DNA of 7,067 bases. Origin: Chloroflexota bacterium. Its GTDB lineage: Bacteria; Chloroflexota; Ktedonobacteria; Ktedonobacterales; JACDGC01. The notes beneath the pieces are model-generated. The model was given only the letters and a program-made list of their open reading frames with translations, made no database searches and was not told the origin of the DNA. Numbering within the stretch: position 1 is the first letter of the stretch; every line of letters begins with the position of its first letter. Shown here in pieces: positions 1-6,589 of the stretch. Location: contig JAKAOI010000117.1 of assembly GCA_021812265.1 (NCBI GenBank), positions 1-7,067 on the forward strand. The letters are read 5' to 3'. A program made the position numbers and the translations under genes.

Positions 1-239
1 AATATGACAGATTCCGAAAGAACGAAGATACTGCTCTGTGTATTATAAAAATAACAGGTCTTTCTTCATCAAGTATACGCATTCAGCAAATATTTTGCAA
101 GAAAATGGTATTTTTAATGGGCTTTATAAGTATGATATATTCAGGAAAATGAGTATGATATATGGCGATATATTTTTATTTGTTGCCGGATGAAATGGAA
201 GTTAATCAGATATATATTAAAAAAATGTCTGAAAAAGTA
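1..239. other. AT-rich upstream region without a convincing gene
   Basis: This stretch precedes the promoter and is clearly richer in A and T than the operon. I see no open frame with a ribosome binding site. The frame starting at base 3 is open from the window edge to a TGA at 150-152 (about 49 codons). It could be the tail of a gene beginning outside the window, but in such AT-rich DNA a run of that length is weak evidence. The region contains a 12-base direct repeat (AGTATGATATAT at 129-140 and 152-163) and a small palindrome, GCAAA-TAT-TTTGC, at 86-98. Its likely role is upstream regulatory or intergenic DNA. Confidence 0.5.
129..163. repeat. 12-base direct repeat AGTATGATATAT, two copies
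   Basis: AGTATGATATAT occurs at 129-140 and again at 152-163, a start-to-start distance of 23 bases, close to two helical turns. A related string, ATGATATGG, lies inside the promoter spacer and the start of the -10 region near 254-262. The position, about 80-110 bases upstream of the -35 box, would suit a regulator binding site. In AT-rich DNA such repeats also arise by chance, and no known binding consensus is recognised. Confidence 0.35.
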
Positions 240-268
240 TTGACTTCCCGAAAATGATATGGTATAAT
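240..268 (+). promoter_or_regulatory. Predicted sigma-70/sigma-A promoter of the transporter operon
   Basis: A -35 box TTGACT (240-245) is separated by exactly 17 bases from a perfect -10 box TATAAT (263-268). Eleven of the twelve hexamer positions match the vegetative sigma consensus. Transcription would start near 275-276 and read rightwards into the lipoprotein gene at 693. No other + strand promoter of comparable quality was seen before that gene. This promoter would leave a leader of roughly 415 bases, unusually long, so a separate short transcript or a second, weaker promoter nearer 693 cannot be excluded. Confidence 0.7.
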
Positions 269-277
269 TTTGGCAAA

Positions 278-287
278 GATTCGAATC
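278..287. promoter_or_regulatory. Candidate operator: palindrome at the transcription start
   Basis: GATTCGAATC is a perfect 10-base palindrome centred on CG. It extends imperfectly to AAAGATTCGAATCATT (275-290), broken by one mismatched pair. It begins ten bases after the -10 box, so it overlaps or immediately follows the predicted start site, a classic place for repressor binding. A central CG is typical of LacI-family operators, which often control sugar uptake operons. The sequence is not a close match to any operator I know, and no regulator gene is in the window. Confidence 0.45.
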
Positions 288-323
288 ATTGGTTCAAATA
301 TTCATCCTTTATCTGATAAAAAT

Positions 324-346
324 ATGAAAATATTGCTTGTTTTCAT
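324..346. repeat. Inverted repeat ATGAAAA / TTTTCAT in the leader
   Basis: ATGAAAA (324-330) and TTTTCAT (340-346) are perfect 7-base inverted arms around a 9-base centre, with possible G-U pairs just inside and outside. It could be a weak RNA hairpin about 50 bases into the transcript or a DNA site for a dimeric regulator. An eight-codon frame (ATG 324 to TAA 350) coincides with it but has no ribosome binding site. Confidence 0.35.
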
Positions 347-464
347 GTAAATGAATATGATGAACTAAATACTGTTGTTACTGAATTCAGAGATTGAATT
401 TTGTCGCATAGAGATTTTTTTTGGCTGGTTTTACAGTGAAACTTAGCTAAAAAAATAATACTCA

Positions 465-482
465 GGCTGCGCTGACGCAACC
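465..482 (+). repeat. Small GC-rich hairpin in the leader
   Basis: GG-C-TGCG (465-471), a CTGA loop (472-475) and CGCA-A-CC (476-482) can form a six-pair stem with one C-A mismatch. It stands out as a GC-rich island in AT-rich surroundings. No T-run follows, so it is not a terminator by itself; it may contribute to leader RNA folding. Confidence 0.3.
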
Positions 483-542
483 AAGAAAAAGTACTTTCAA
501 GATTTGATATTTTTATCCGTTATTGCTAATTGAGAATATAGC

Positions 543-561
543 GCTGCAATCGGCTTTTTTT
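543..561 (+). terminator. Weak terminator-like stem followed by seven T's
   Basis: GCTG (543-546), loop CAAT (547-550) and CGGC (551-554) pair with one G-U wobble, and T's run from 555 to 561 directly after the stem. The shape is that of an intrinsic terminator, but the four-pair stem is short and probably leaky. It lies inside the leader, between promoter and first gene, so it could act as an attenuator or end a short RNA. A competing pairing exists: CGGC at 551-554 can also pair with GCCG at 562-565 across the T-run. Function is inference. Confidence 0.3.
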
Positions 562-646
562 GCCGCTTTCCATTTCTGAAAGATTACTTTTTAAACCGGA
601 ATTATGAGAACACTGTTTTGTTTGCGCCAGCCGCGCCGCTTTTCTT

Positions 647-667
647 ACGAATCAAATGCAGATTCGT
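647..667. promoter_or_regulatory. Inverted repeat ACGAATC / GATTCGT next to the ribosome binding site
   Basis: ACGAATC (647-653) and GATTCGT (661-667) are perfect 7-base inverted arms with a 7-base centre, ending ten bases before the Shine-Dalgarno sequence at 678-685. As RNA it would form a short hairpin. As DNA it carries the same half-elements (CGAATC and GATTCG) as the palindrome at 278-287, though with a wider gap. It may be a second regulator site or a structure influencing initiation. Confidence 0.4.
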
Positions 668-677
668 GCCAAAATCC

Positions 678-685
678 AAAGGAGG
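678..685 (+). promoter_or_regulatory. Ribosome binding site that fixes the GTG start of the lipoprotein gene
   Basis: AAAGGAGG at 678-685 is a near-perfect Shine-Dalgarno sequence, seven bases before GTG at 693. It decides the start: the longer frame opening at TTG 618 has no such site and would put 25 unrelated residues in front of a signal peptide. Confidence 0.85.
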
Positions 686-692
686 TTTCATT

Positions 693-2348
693 GTGCGTCG
701 CTCAATTCAAGTTCTTTCAGCGTTTGCCTTGGCAGCAGCAATGATATTTGCCGGCTGCGGCAATTCCGCTTCAAGCAGCGGTTCGTCCAGTGTTTTAACG
801 GTTGTTCCTTCCCCTGCCGGAGATTTTACGAACAACTTTAACCCATTCCTTGCGCCGCCTCAGGCAAATTATGGCGCGTTTGGCTTGGTGTATGAATCTT
901 TACTGCAAATTAACCGGCTGAATGGCACTATTCAACCATGGCTTGCTACGCAATATCAGTTTAGTTCAGATAGCAAAACTTTAACCTTTACTCTCCGCCA
1001 AGGCGTAAAATGGAATGACGGTCAGCCATTCAGCGCGACGGATGTCGTTTTTACCTTCAATTTGCTTAAACAGTTCCCCGCAATAGACACCAACGCTGTG
1101 TGGAAAGATTTGGTCAGTGTTACCAATTCCGATCCCAACACGGTTGTTATGACCTTTAATAAACCCGGATTAACCGATCTTTGGTATATTGCCGGCCAAA
1201 CGCCTATTGTTCCGCAGCATGTCTGGTCATCGTATCCAGACCCCAGTAAAGTAACCAACCAAAATCCGGTTGGCACCGGCCCATATAAAGTTGGTTCATT
1301 TACCCCGCAAGTTTTCACTTATGTAAAAAATTCAAATTATTGGAATGTCAGCTCCATTCACGTAGATACTATCCGCTATCCGGCGGTATCTTCAAATACC
1401 AGCGCAGATTTGGTGCTGCAAACCGGCGGGCTTGATTGGGCCGGCGTATTTACTACAGATATTCAAACATGGGCCAAAAGCAACGCCAATAATCACTTTT
1501 ACTGGCCGGCGTCTAACGTCATTAATCTGTACTTTAACCTGACAAAAGCGCCGTATAACGATGTCGCTTTCCGTCAAGCGGTTAGCGCTGTCATCGATCG
1601 CCAGCAGCTTGTCACACAAGGCGAATCTGGTTTAGACTCGGTTGCCAACCCAACCGAACTGATGCTTCCGGCGCAGCAGTCTTTCTTAGATTCGCAGTTT
1701 GCCAACGCTTCTTTTGGTTCCCCAAGCGTTACTCAGGCGCAAACTATCTTGAATAACGCCGGATACAAAAAGAACAGCGCGGGACAATATTTGGATAAAA
1801 ACGGCAATCCGATTAAATTCCAAATAAACGTTGTTACCGGCTGGACCGACTGGGATACTGATACGCAAATTATGGCTCAGGAATTAACGCAACTCGGTTT
1901 CCAGGTAACGCCAAATGTAATTTCGTTCAATCAGTATATTTCTTCACTGCAAAACGGCTCTTTCGACGCCGCTATCTCTTGGACCAATCCCGGACCAACA
2001 CCCTATTACCTGTTTAATTCATTGCTTTCCAGCAATAATACAGCTCCGATAGGGCAAAACGCTACATCCAATTACTGGCGCTACAGCAATCCGCAAGCCG
2101 ACCAATTGCTCACTCAATTGGCTACATCATCGGATTCTGCGACGCAGCAGCAGGCGTTAAACGGATTAGAGTCTATTATGGTTAATGATATTCCGGTTAT
2201 TCCGCTGTTCAATGGCGCAATGTTCTTTGATTACAGCACCGCCCGCTTTACCGGCTGGCCAACTCAATCGAATCCTTACGCCGCGCCTGCTCCTTATGAA
2301 CAGCCAGATTTGGAGTATGTAGTTCTCAATTTGCAGCCGACGAACTAA
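693..2348 (+). CDS. Extracellular solute-binding lipoprotein, family 5 (Opp/Dpp type), probable oligosaccharide binder
   Basis: This is the substrate-capturing component of the ABC importer, anchored to the outer face of the membrane. The GTG start at 693 gives 551 residues, normal for the family. The N-terminus is a lipoprotein signal: MRRS basic start, hydrophobic core at residues 5-20, and lipobox FAG|C with Cys22 as the expected lipidated residue, followed by a Ser-rich linker. Residues 83-125 (WLATQ to VVFTF) carry the hallmark family 5 segment, including LRQGVKWNDG and the following DVVFTF. The gene is first in the operon and is separated from permease 1 by a gap with a stem-loop, consistent with higher expression of the binding protein. 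Family 5 proteins bind peptides, nickel or oligosaccharides. The GH1 neighbour and the NRLNGTIQPWLA region, which resembles sugar-associated members as I remember them, favour a beta-glucoside. The ligand is inferred. Confidence 0.93.
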   Translation: MRRSIQVLSAFALAAAMIFAGCGNSASSSGSSSVLTVVPSPAGDFTNNFNPFLAPPQANYGAFGLVYESLLQINRLNGTIQPWLATQYQFSSDSKTLTFTLRQGVKWNDGQPFSATDVVFTFNLLKQFPAIDTNAVWKDLVSVTNSDPNTVVMTFNKPGLTDLWYIAGQTPIVPQHVWSSYPDPSKVTNQNPVGTGPYKVGSFTPQVFTYVKNSNYWNVSSIHVDTIRYPAVSSNTSADLVLQTGGLDWAGVFTTDIQTWAKSNANNHFYWPASNVINLYFNLTKAPYNDVAFRQAVSAVIDRQQLVTQGESGLDSVANPTELMLPAQQSFLDSQFANASFGSPSVTQAQTILNNAGYKKNSAGQYLDKNGNPIKFQINVVTGWTDWDTDTQIMAQELTQLGFQVTPNVISFNQYISSLQNGSFDAAISWTNPGPTPYYLFNSLLSSNNTAPIGQNATSNYWRYSNPQADQLLTQLATSSDSATQQQALNGLESIMVNDIPVIPLFNGAMFFDYSTARFTGWPTQSNPYAAPAPYEQPDLEYVVLNLQPTN

Positions 2349-2391
2349 GGTTTACAATATACAATAGCATTGGTTCGTTCCTTTCCCTCTG

Positions 2392-2416
2392 GAGCGCAGA
2401 CATTTTGCCTGCGCTC
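2392..2416 (+). repeat. Intercistronic stem-loop between binding protein and permease genes
   Basis: GAGCGCAG (2392-2399) and CTGCGCTC (2409-2416) form a perfect eight-pair, GC-rich stem with a nine-base loop; a G-U pair can extend it outward. It lies 43 bases after the lipoprotein stop and ends 26 bases before the permease start. No T-run follows, so it is not a standard intrinsic terminator. In many binding-protein operons such hairpins protect the upstream message from 3' exonucleases, so that the binding protein is made in excess over the membrane parts. That role is inferred here. Confidence 0.65.
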
Positions 2417-2442
2417 TCAATTAATCACACGTGAGGCTTCCC

Positions 2443-3423
2443 ATGAGATACTTCATACGCCGGATATTTTTTTATGTGATTGCGTTATGGACTGCTGTAA
2501 CCCTGAATTTTATTATTCCCAGGCTGGCGCCGGGAGATCCCGTACAAACACTTGTCGGCCGTTCCCAAGGCCGTATTGACCCAAGAGCCATAGCGGCGCT
2601 GGAATTGCAGTTTGGAATTAACACCAAAATTCCTGAATGGCAGCAATATTTTAGTTATTTAGGTGATTTGCTGCATGGCAAGTTAGGGTTGTCGTTTGAA
2701 TATTATCCCACACCGGTTTCCACCGTTATAGTCAGCCATGTATTTTGGACGATGGGGTTAATTGGTGTCGCAAGTATCATGAGTTTTATTTTGGGAACAC
2801 TGTTGGGTGTTGTATCCGCTTGGAGGCAGGGTTCAATTTTTGATAGAATTGTGCCGCCGGCGCTTACTTTTTTATCATCAATACCCTATTTTTATTTAGC
2901 GCTGTTCTTTTTATATTTTCTTGGTTTTAAATTTGGGTGGTTTCCCATAATTGGCGCGTATAGTTTTACGGCGGATACTTCCCAATTCAGTTTGTCATTA
3001 TTATTTGATGTGCTGAATCACGCTATTTTACCGGCGTTAACTATTGTTTTAGTTTCACTTGCCGGTTGGATGGTTGGTATGCGCAACGCAATGTTAAACA
3101 CTCTTTCGGAAGATTATGTGTTAATGGCGGAAGCTAAAGGACTTTCAAACTGGCGGGTTATGACGATGTATGCGGCCAGAAACGCTATTTTGCCAAATAT
3201 CACTGGTTTTGCGTTATCTTTGGGGTTTGTGGTTGGCGGCTCCATTATTATGGAATCGGTTTTCTCATATCCTGGAATCGGTTTTCTGTTGTTTCAAGCT
3301 GTGCAGAATTCTGATTATCCCCTGATACAGGGAATCTTTTTGGTTATTGCTTTGTCTGTTTTGGCGGCAAATTTTTTAGCAGATATTATGTATCTTATCC
3401 TTGATCCACGGGTTCGGTACTAA
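2443..3423 (+). CDS. ABC transporter permease, OppB/DppB type
   Basis: This is the first of two membrane subunits forming the translocation channel. ATG at 2443 is preferred because GTGAGG (2431-2436) then serves as its ribosome binding site at 6-base spacing. The alternative GTG at 2431 would add four residues and use up that site. The product is 326 residues. Hydrophobic segments lie near residues 9-29, 99-125, 137-160, 190-212, 253-275 and 296-320, the six-helix pattern of OppB. Family marks are RLAPGDP (27-33), GKLGLSF (79-85), the EAA loop that docks on an ATPase (AEAKG near 229-233, ending ILPN 249-252), FSYPGIG (274-280) and a C-terminal DPRVRY. The stop overlaps the ribosome binding site of the next gene, so the two are probably translated together. 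It pairs with permease 2. Confidence 0.95.
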   Translation: MRYFIRRIFFYVIALWTAVTLNFIIPRLAPGDPVQTLVGRSQGRIDPRAIAALELQFGINTKIPEWQQYFSYLGDLLHGKLGLSFEYYPTPVSTVIVSHVFWTMGLIGVASIMSFILGTLLGVVSAWRQGSIFDRIVPPALTFLSSIPYFYLALFFLYFLGFKFGWFPIIGAYSFTADTSQFSLSLLFDVLNHAILPALTIVLVSLAGWMVGMRNAMLNTLSEDYVLMAEAKGLSNWRVMTMYAARNAILPNITGFALSLGFVVGGSIIMESVFSYPGIGFLLFQAVQNSDYPLIQGIFLVIALSVLAANFLADIMYLILDPRVRY

Positions 3424-3435
3424 AAGGAGTCGGCT

Positions 3436-4395
3436 ATGGAACTATTGAATACACATGGCGGCAAGCCAGCGGCTTCGCCAAAGCAGACCTCGAACAATAT
3501 GCGGTCGATGATCAAAAATCTGGCGGCAAAACTTGCGATGCCGCAGCTGCCTAAATCAGCAATGTTTTGGACAGGTATTGGCATGCTGCTGTTTTTTATT
3601 TTGGTTGCTGCTTTTGGCCCGCTTTTTATTCACGGTGACCCTAACGCATTCAGTAACGATTCATTGGCGCCACCTTCAGTAAAGCATTTATTAGGAACAA
3701 CTCTTACCGGTCAGGATGTATTTTCGCAATTGGTTATCGGCGCAAAACTTACATTACTATCTGGCTTTGCCGCCGGCGTCATTGCCACAACTCTTTCGGT
3801 GATTATGGGGTTGGTCAGTGGATATTTAGGCGGGTGGGCAGATGATGTACTGTCGCTGATTACTAATATTTTTTTGGTTATTCCTGGGGCGCCATTGGCA
3901 ATTGTTTTGTCTTCTTATGTGCCTAACACATCGGTATGGCCAATTGTTTTCATTGTGGGTCTGACAAATTGGGCATGGGGGGCGCGTGTTTTACGGTCCC
4001 AAACACTGACGATGCGCGACAGAGATTTTATACAAGCCTCCAAATTAGGCGGAGAAAATAATTTTAGAATCATCTTCTTTGACATCATGCCGAATTTAAT
4101 AGCGATTGTTGCATCCAGTTTTATTTTTACTACTATATACGCCATATTAACAGAAATTAGTCTGTCGTTTCTTGGCTTGGGCAATATTCTTGCCGTAAGC
4201 TGGGGCAATATGCTGTATTGGGCGCAGAATAGCGGAACATTGTTAAGCGCATGGTGGTGGTTTTTGCCGCCGGGGTTATGCGTTGCGCTGTTAGGATCAT
4301 CCTTGGCGTTTATCAATTTTGGGCTAGACACCATTGTGAACCCGAAACTTATGATGGTTCCGTCTAAGAATCGTGGAAAGAAGGCCGCCGAATGA
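3436..4395 (+). CDS. ABC transporter permease, OppC/DppC type
   Basis: This is the second channel-forming membrane subunit, 319 residues. ATG at 3436 follows AAAAGGAG (3422-3429) by six bases, only 12 bases after the permease 1 stop. A polar, cytoplasmic N-terminal tail (1-40) precedes the first helix (about 44-64) of the OppC N-terminal domain. Further hydrophobic segments lie near 104-130, 138-162, 166-182, 222-245 and 276-298. Family marks are HLLGTT-LTGQDV (84-95), the EAA loop (IQASKLGG 199-206 through MPN 218-220), LSFLGLG (243-249) and a C-terminal GLDTIVNPKL. Two spots differ from the peptide-transporter norm: LGTT where LGTD is usual, and Gln200 at the usual Glu of the EAA motif. I recall LGTT-TGQD from sugar-linked members of this family. 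The stop overlaps the ATPase 1 start by four bases (ATGA). Confidence 0.95.
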   Translation: MELLNTHGGKPAASPKQTSNNMRSMIKNLAAKLAMPQLPKSAMFWTGIGMLLFFILVAAFGPLFIHGDPNAFSNDSLAPPSVKHLLGTTLTGQDVFSQLVIGAKLTLLSGFAAGVIATTLSVIMGLVSGYLGGWADDVLSLITNIFLVIPGAPLAIVLSSYVPNTSVWPIVFIVGLTNWAWGARVLRSQTLTMRDRDFIQASKLGGENNFRIIFFDIMPNLIAIVASSFIFTTIYAILTEISLSFLGLGNILAVSWGNMLYWAQNSGTLLSAWWWFLPPGLCVALLGSSLAFINFGLDTIVNPKLMMVPSKNRGKKAAE

Positions 4396-5498
4396 CCGCA
4401 CAAAATAAAGTGATATTAGATGTTCAGCATATCGGAGTTGACTACTTTTCGCGTTCAGGAACGGTTCACGCTGTATCGGATGTGTCTTTTTCCGTCAATC
4501 GCGGGGAAATTTTTGGGCTTGCAGGTGAAAGTGGCAGCGGAAAATCTACCTTGGCGTTTGCTGTTGCCCGGCTGTTAAAGTTTCCGGCAGAAATTACCGG
4601 CGGCCGCGCGTTGTTTTATCCAAAACCGGATGACGCGCGCAGTGAGCCAATTGATATTTTGCAATTAAATAAAAAAGAATTGCGAGATTTTCGCTGGAAA
4701 AAGCTGTCGATAGTTTTTCAAAGCGCTATGAACGCCTTAAATCCGGTATTAAGTGTGCAAACACAAATTATTGATACTCTTCGCACCCATCATCCGCATT
4801 TACATCGCGATGAGTATTACCAAAGAGCGGTTGAACTGGTAAAAATGGTGGGTATTGCCCCCGAACGGTTAAAAAGCTTTCCCCATCAGTTAAGCGGCGG
4901 TATGCGGCAGCGTGTTGTTATTGCTATTGCGCTGGCGCTGAATCCGGAATTGATTATTATGGATGAGCCGACTACCGCTTTGGATGTTGTGGTGCAGCGC
5001 GAAATCTTATCAGAAATTCAAAACTTAAAGAATACATTTGGGTTTTCGGTGGTGTTTATTACGCACGATCTTTCACTGCTTACAGAGATATGCGATCATC
5101 TGGCAATTATGTACGCCGGTAAAATAGTGGAGCAATCAAATCGGCAAACTATTATGCGCAACACACAGCATCCCTATACTCATGGCTTGTTGCATTCTTT
5201 TCCTTCGCTTTATGGCGAAAAAAAGCAGATTTTGGGCATACCCGGGCATCCGCCTGATTTGCGTAATTTGCCACCGGGCTGCGCATTCCATCCGCGCTGC
5301 GCGTTTGCCGCGGAGTCTTGCCGCACTGTTTACCCATCATTACAGCCGGTTGACGCTTCTGCGGCGGATCATTTAACTGCGTGCCATTTATACGATCCTC
5401 GATTGCAGCCGAATGGGCCTCCTAAATCACTGAGTCGGCAAGTTGTAAACGATGAACCGCAAACCATCGAAACAGACATTTTAGCGGGAGGCCAATAA
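4392..5498 (+). CDS. ABC transporter ATPase, OppD/DppD type, with four-cysteine C-terminal module
   Basis: This is one of two cytoplasmic motor subunits, 368 residues. ATG at 4392 overlaps the permease 2 stop as ATGA, with AAGAAGG (4378-4384) seven bases upstream. All ATPase motifs are intact: Walker A GESGSGKST (45-53), Q-loop Gln110, signature LSGGMRQR (167-174), Walker B LIIMDEP (187-193) with Glu192 as the expected catalytic base, D-loop ALD (196-198) and switch His225. The C-terminal oligopeptide-transporter domain begins with HPYTHGLL (260-267) and carries Cys297, Cys303, Cys310 and Cys331. In several OppD/DppD proteins four such cysteines bind a [4Fe-4S] cluster; this is known for the family and inferred here. 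The last roughly 25 residues form a polar tail. It should form a heterodimer with ATPase 2. Confidence 0.95.
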   Translation: MTAQNKVILDVQHIGVDYFSRSGTVHAVSDVSFSVNRGEIFGLAGESGSGKSTLAFAVARLLKFPAEITGGRALFYPKPDDARSEPIDILQLNKKELRDFRWKKLSIVFQSAMNALNPVLSVQTQIIDTLRTHHPHLHRDEYYQRAVELVKMVGIAPERLKSFPHQLSGGMRQRVVIAIALALNPELIIMDEPTTALDVVVQREILSEIQNLKNTFGFSVVFITHDLSLLTEICDHLAIMYAGKIVEQSNRQTIMRNTQHPYTHGLLHSFPSLYGEKKQILGIPGHPPDLRNLPPGCAFHPRCAFAAESCRTVYPSLQPVDASAADHLTACHLYDPRLQPNGPPKSLSRQVVNDEPQTIETDILAGGQ

Positions 5499-5499
5499 C

Positions 5500-6579
5500 A
5501 TGACACATGCAATGCAACATGGCGCTGCGGCAGTCTATTCTGATTCGTCAGCGACCGTTTCACCGATTTTGGAAGCGCGGAACTTGCGAAAAGTGTTTCC
5601 TGTTGGCGGCGGATCTTTATTTGGCAGGCAGCAGACGGTGAAAGCGCTGGAAGATTTTTCTGTCTGCCTGCGACCCGGCTATACTACCGCATTGGTTGGT
5701 GAAAGCGGCAGCGGCAAAACAACGGCTGCCCGCATATTAGCCGGCATGTATCAGGCAACATCCGGTGATATTCTGTTTAGCGGTGTTTCTTCACGAAACA
5801 TGCCCGGCGGGCTGCAAAGCCGCAAGTATCACCAGCATGTGCAGCTAATATTTCAAGATCCATTTGCGTCATTGAATGCGGCGCATTCCATTCGCTATCA
5901 TTTGGCGCGGCCCCTGCAAATTTATCATAAGGCGCGAACCAAAACTGATCTGGAAATTGAAATTCTTGCATTACTGCAGCGGGTTAGCCTAACACCGGCA
6001 GAACAGTTCATTCAAAAACTGCCGCATGAACTGAGCGGCGGACAGCGGCAGCGTGTTGCCATAGCGCGGGCTTTGGCGCCAAAGCCATCTGTGCTGCTGG
6101 CTGATGAACCCGTTTCCATGCTGGATGTTTCTATTCGACTGGATATTTTAAATCTGCTTACCCGTCTGAAAGATGAGGAAAATTTAGCGCTGCTGTATAT
6201 AACACACGATATTGCCAGCGCCAGATATTTTGCCGACACCATTTTAGTGATGTACGCCGGACAATCTATTGAAAGCGGCCCGAGTGAAGCGCTCATTAAG
6301 GAGCCGAAACACCCATATACCCAGTTATTGCTTTCCGCCGCGCCGGATCCCGCAAGAAATAGCGTTGAGCCTCTTATCGGCAAAGGTGAATCGCCAAGTC
6401 TCATCAATCCGCCGGCCGGCTGCCGTTTTCATCCGCGGTGTCCATTTGCCAAAGATATTTGCCGAACCGGTTTTCCTAAACGCACAGAAATACAAAAAGA
6501 TCATTGGGTGAACTGTTTTTTGTATACCGACGCATTGGAAACCGCTTCGTCAGATATACCAGCGCCGGCGGCGCCGTAA
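5500..6579 (+). CDS. ABC transporter ATPase, OppF/DppF type, with four-cysteine C-terminal module
   Basis: This is the second motor subunit, 359 residues. ATG at 5500 comes one base after the ATPase 1 stop, with GGGAGG (5486-5491) eight bases upstream. The first 20 residues are a non-conserved leader. Motifs are complete: Walker A GESGSGKTT (67-75), Q-loop Gln119, signature LSGGQRQR (178-185), Walker B VLLADEP (198-204) with Glu203, and switch His236. The D-loop region reads SMLDVSIR (206-213). Peptide-transporter OppF proteins usually have SALDVSIQ there; I remember SM-D variants in sugar-linked members, which fits the GH1 neighbour. C-terminal cysteines 308, 314, 321 and 339 match the possible Fe-S site of ATPase 1 in the first three spacings but have a shorter last gap. 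The protein ends in an Ala/Pro-rich tail. It is the last gene of the tightly packed operon. Confidence 0.95.
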   Translation: MTHAMQHGAAAVYSDSSATVSPILEARNLRKVFPVGGGSLFGRQQTVKALEDFSVCLRPGYTTALVGESGSGKTTAARILAGMYQATSGDILFSGVSSRNMPGGLQSRKYHQHVQLIFQDPFASLNAAHSIRYHLARPLQIYHKARTKTDLEIEILALLQRVSLTPAEQFIQKLPHELSGGQRQRVAIARALAPKPSVLLADEPVSMLDVSIRLDILNLLTRLKDEENLALLYITHDIASARYFADTILVMYAGQSIESGPSEALIKEPKHPYTQLLLSAAPDPARNSVEPLIGKGESPSLINPPAGCRFHPRCPFAKDICRTGFPKRTEIQKDHWVNCFLYTDALETASSDIPAPAAP

Positions 6580-6589
6580 AAATTTCATG

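Larger units (their letters stand above)
276..692 (+). other. Long 5' leader region of the operon, no gene
   Basis: This stretch lies between the predicted start site and the GTG start of the lipoprotein gene. It has no open frame with a ribosome binding site. The largest overlapping frame, from ATG at 604, runs into the lipoprotein gene and stops near 744, without a Shine-Dalgarno sequence. The region contains several possible hairpins: 324-346, 465-482, a short stem followed by T's at 543-561, and 647-667. I do not recognise a known riboswitch, T-box or BglG/LicT-type antiterminator site. The first 330 bases are AT-rich; composition changes near 615, where a GC-rich patch begins. Confidence 0.5.

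Noticed and set aside
3..152. Open frame from the left edge to TGA 150-152, possible tail of an upstream gene
   Set aside because: About 49 codons in AT-rich DNA are not enough; no recognisable protein motif and the true start is outside the window.
421..460. BglG/LicT-type antiterminator site before a sugar operon
   Set aside because: The GGTTTTACAGTG string only loosely recalls that element; the conserved stem and an overlapping terminator are missing, and such sites normally control PTS rather than ABC operons.
618..692. N-terminal extension of the lipoprotein from TTG 618
   Set aside because: It has no ribosome binding site, places 25 residues in front of a clear lipoprotein signal peptide, and spans the strong Shine-Dalgarno sequence at 678-685.
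604..744. Short frame from ATG 604 overlapping the lipoprotein start
   Set aside because: No ribosome binding site, out of frame with a well-supported gene, and composition looks like a shadow frame.
2370..2579. 69-codon + frame spanning the binding protein/permease junction
   Set aside because: It overlaps the permease 1 start in another frame, lacks a ribosome binding site and has no recognisable motif.
3915..4403. 162-codon minus-strand frame opposite permease 2
   Set aside because: It lies opposite a permease gene with clear family motifs, and its product resembles nothing known to me; a shadow frame.
6012..6407. 131-codon minus-strand frame opposite ATPase 2
   Set aside because: Opposite the signature and Walker B coding region; low-complexity Ser-rich product typical of a shadow frame.
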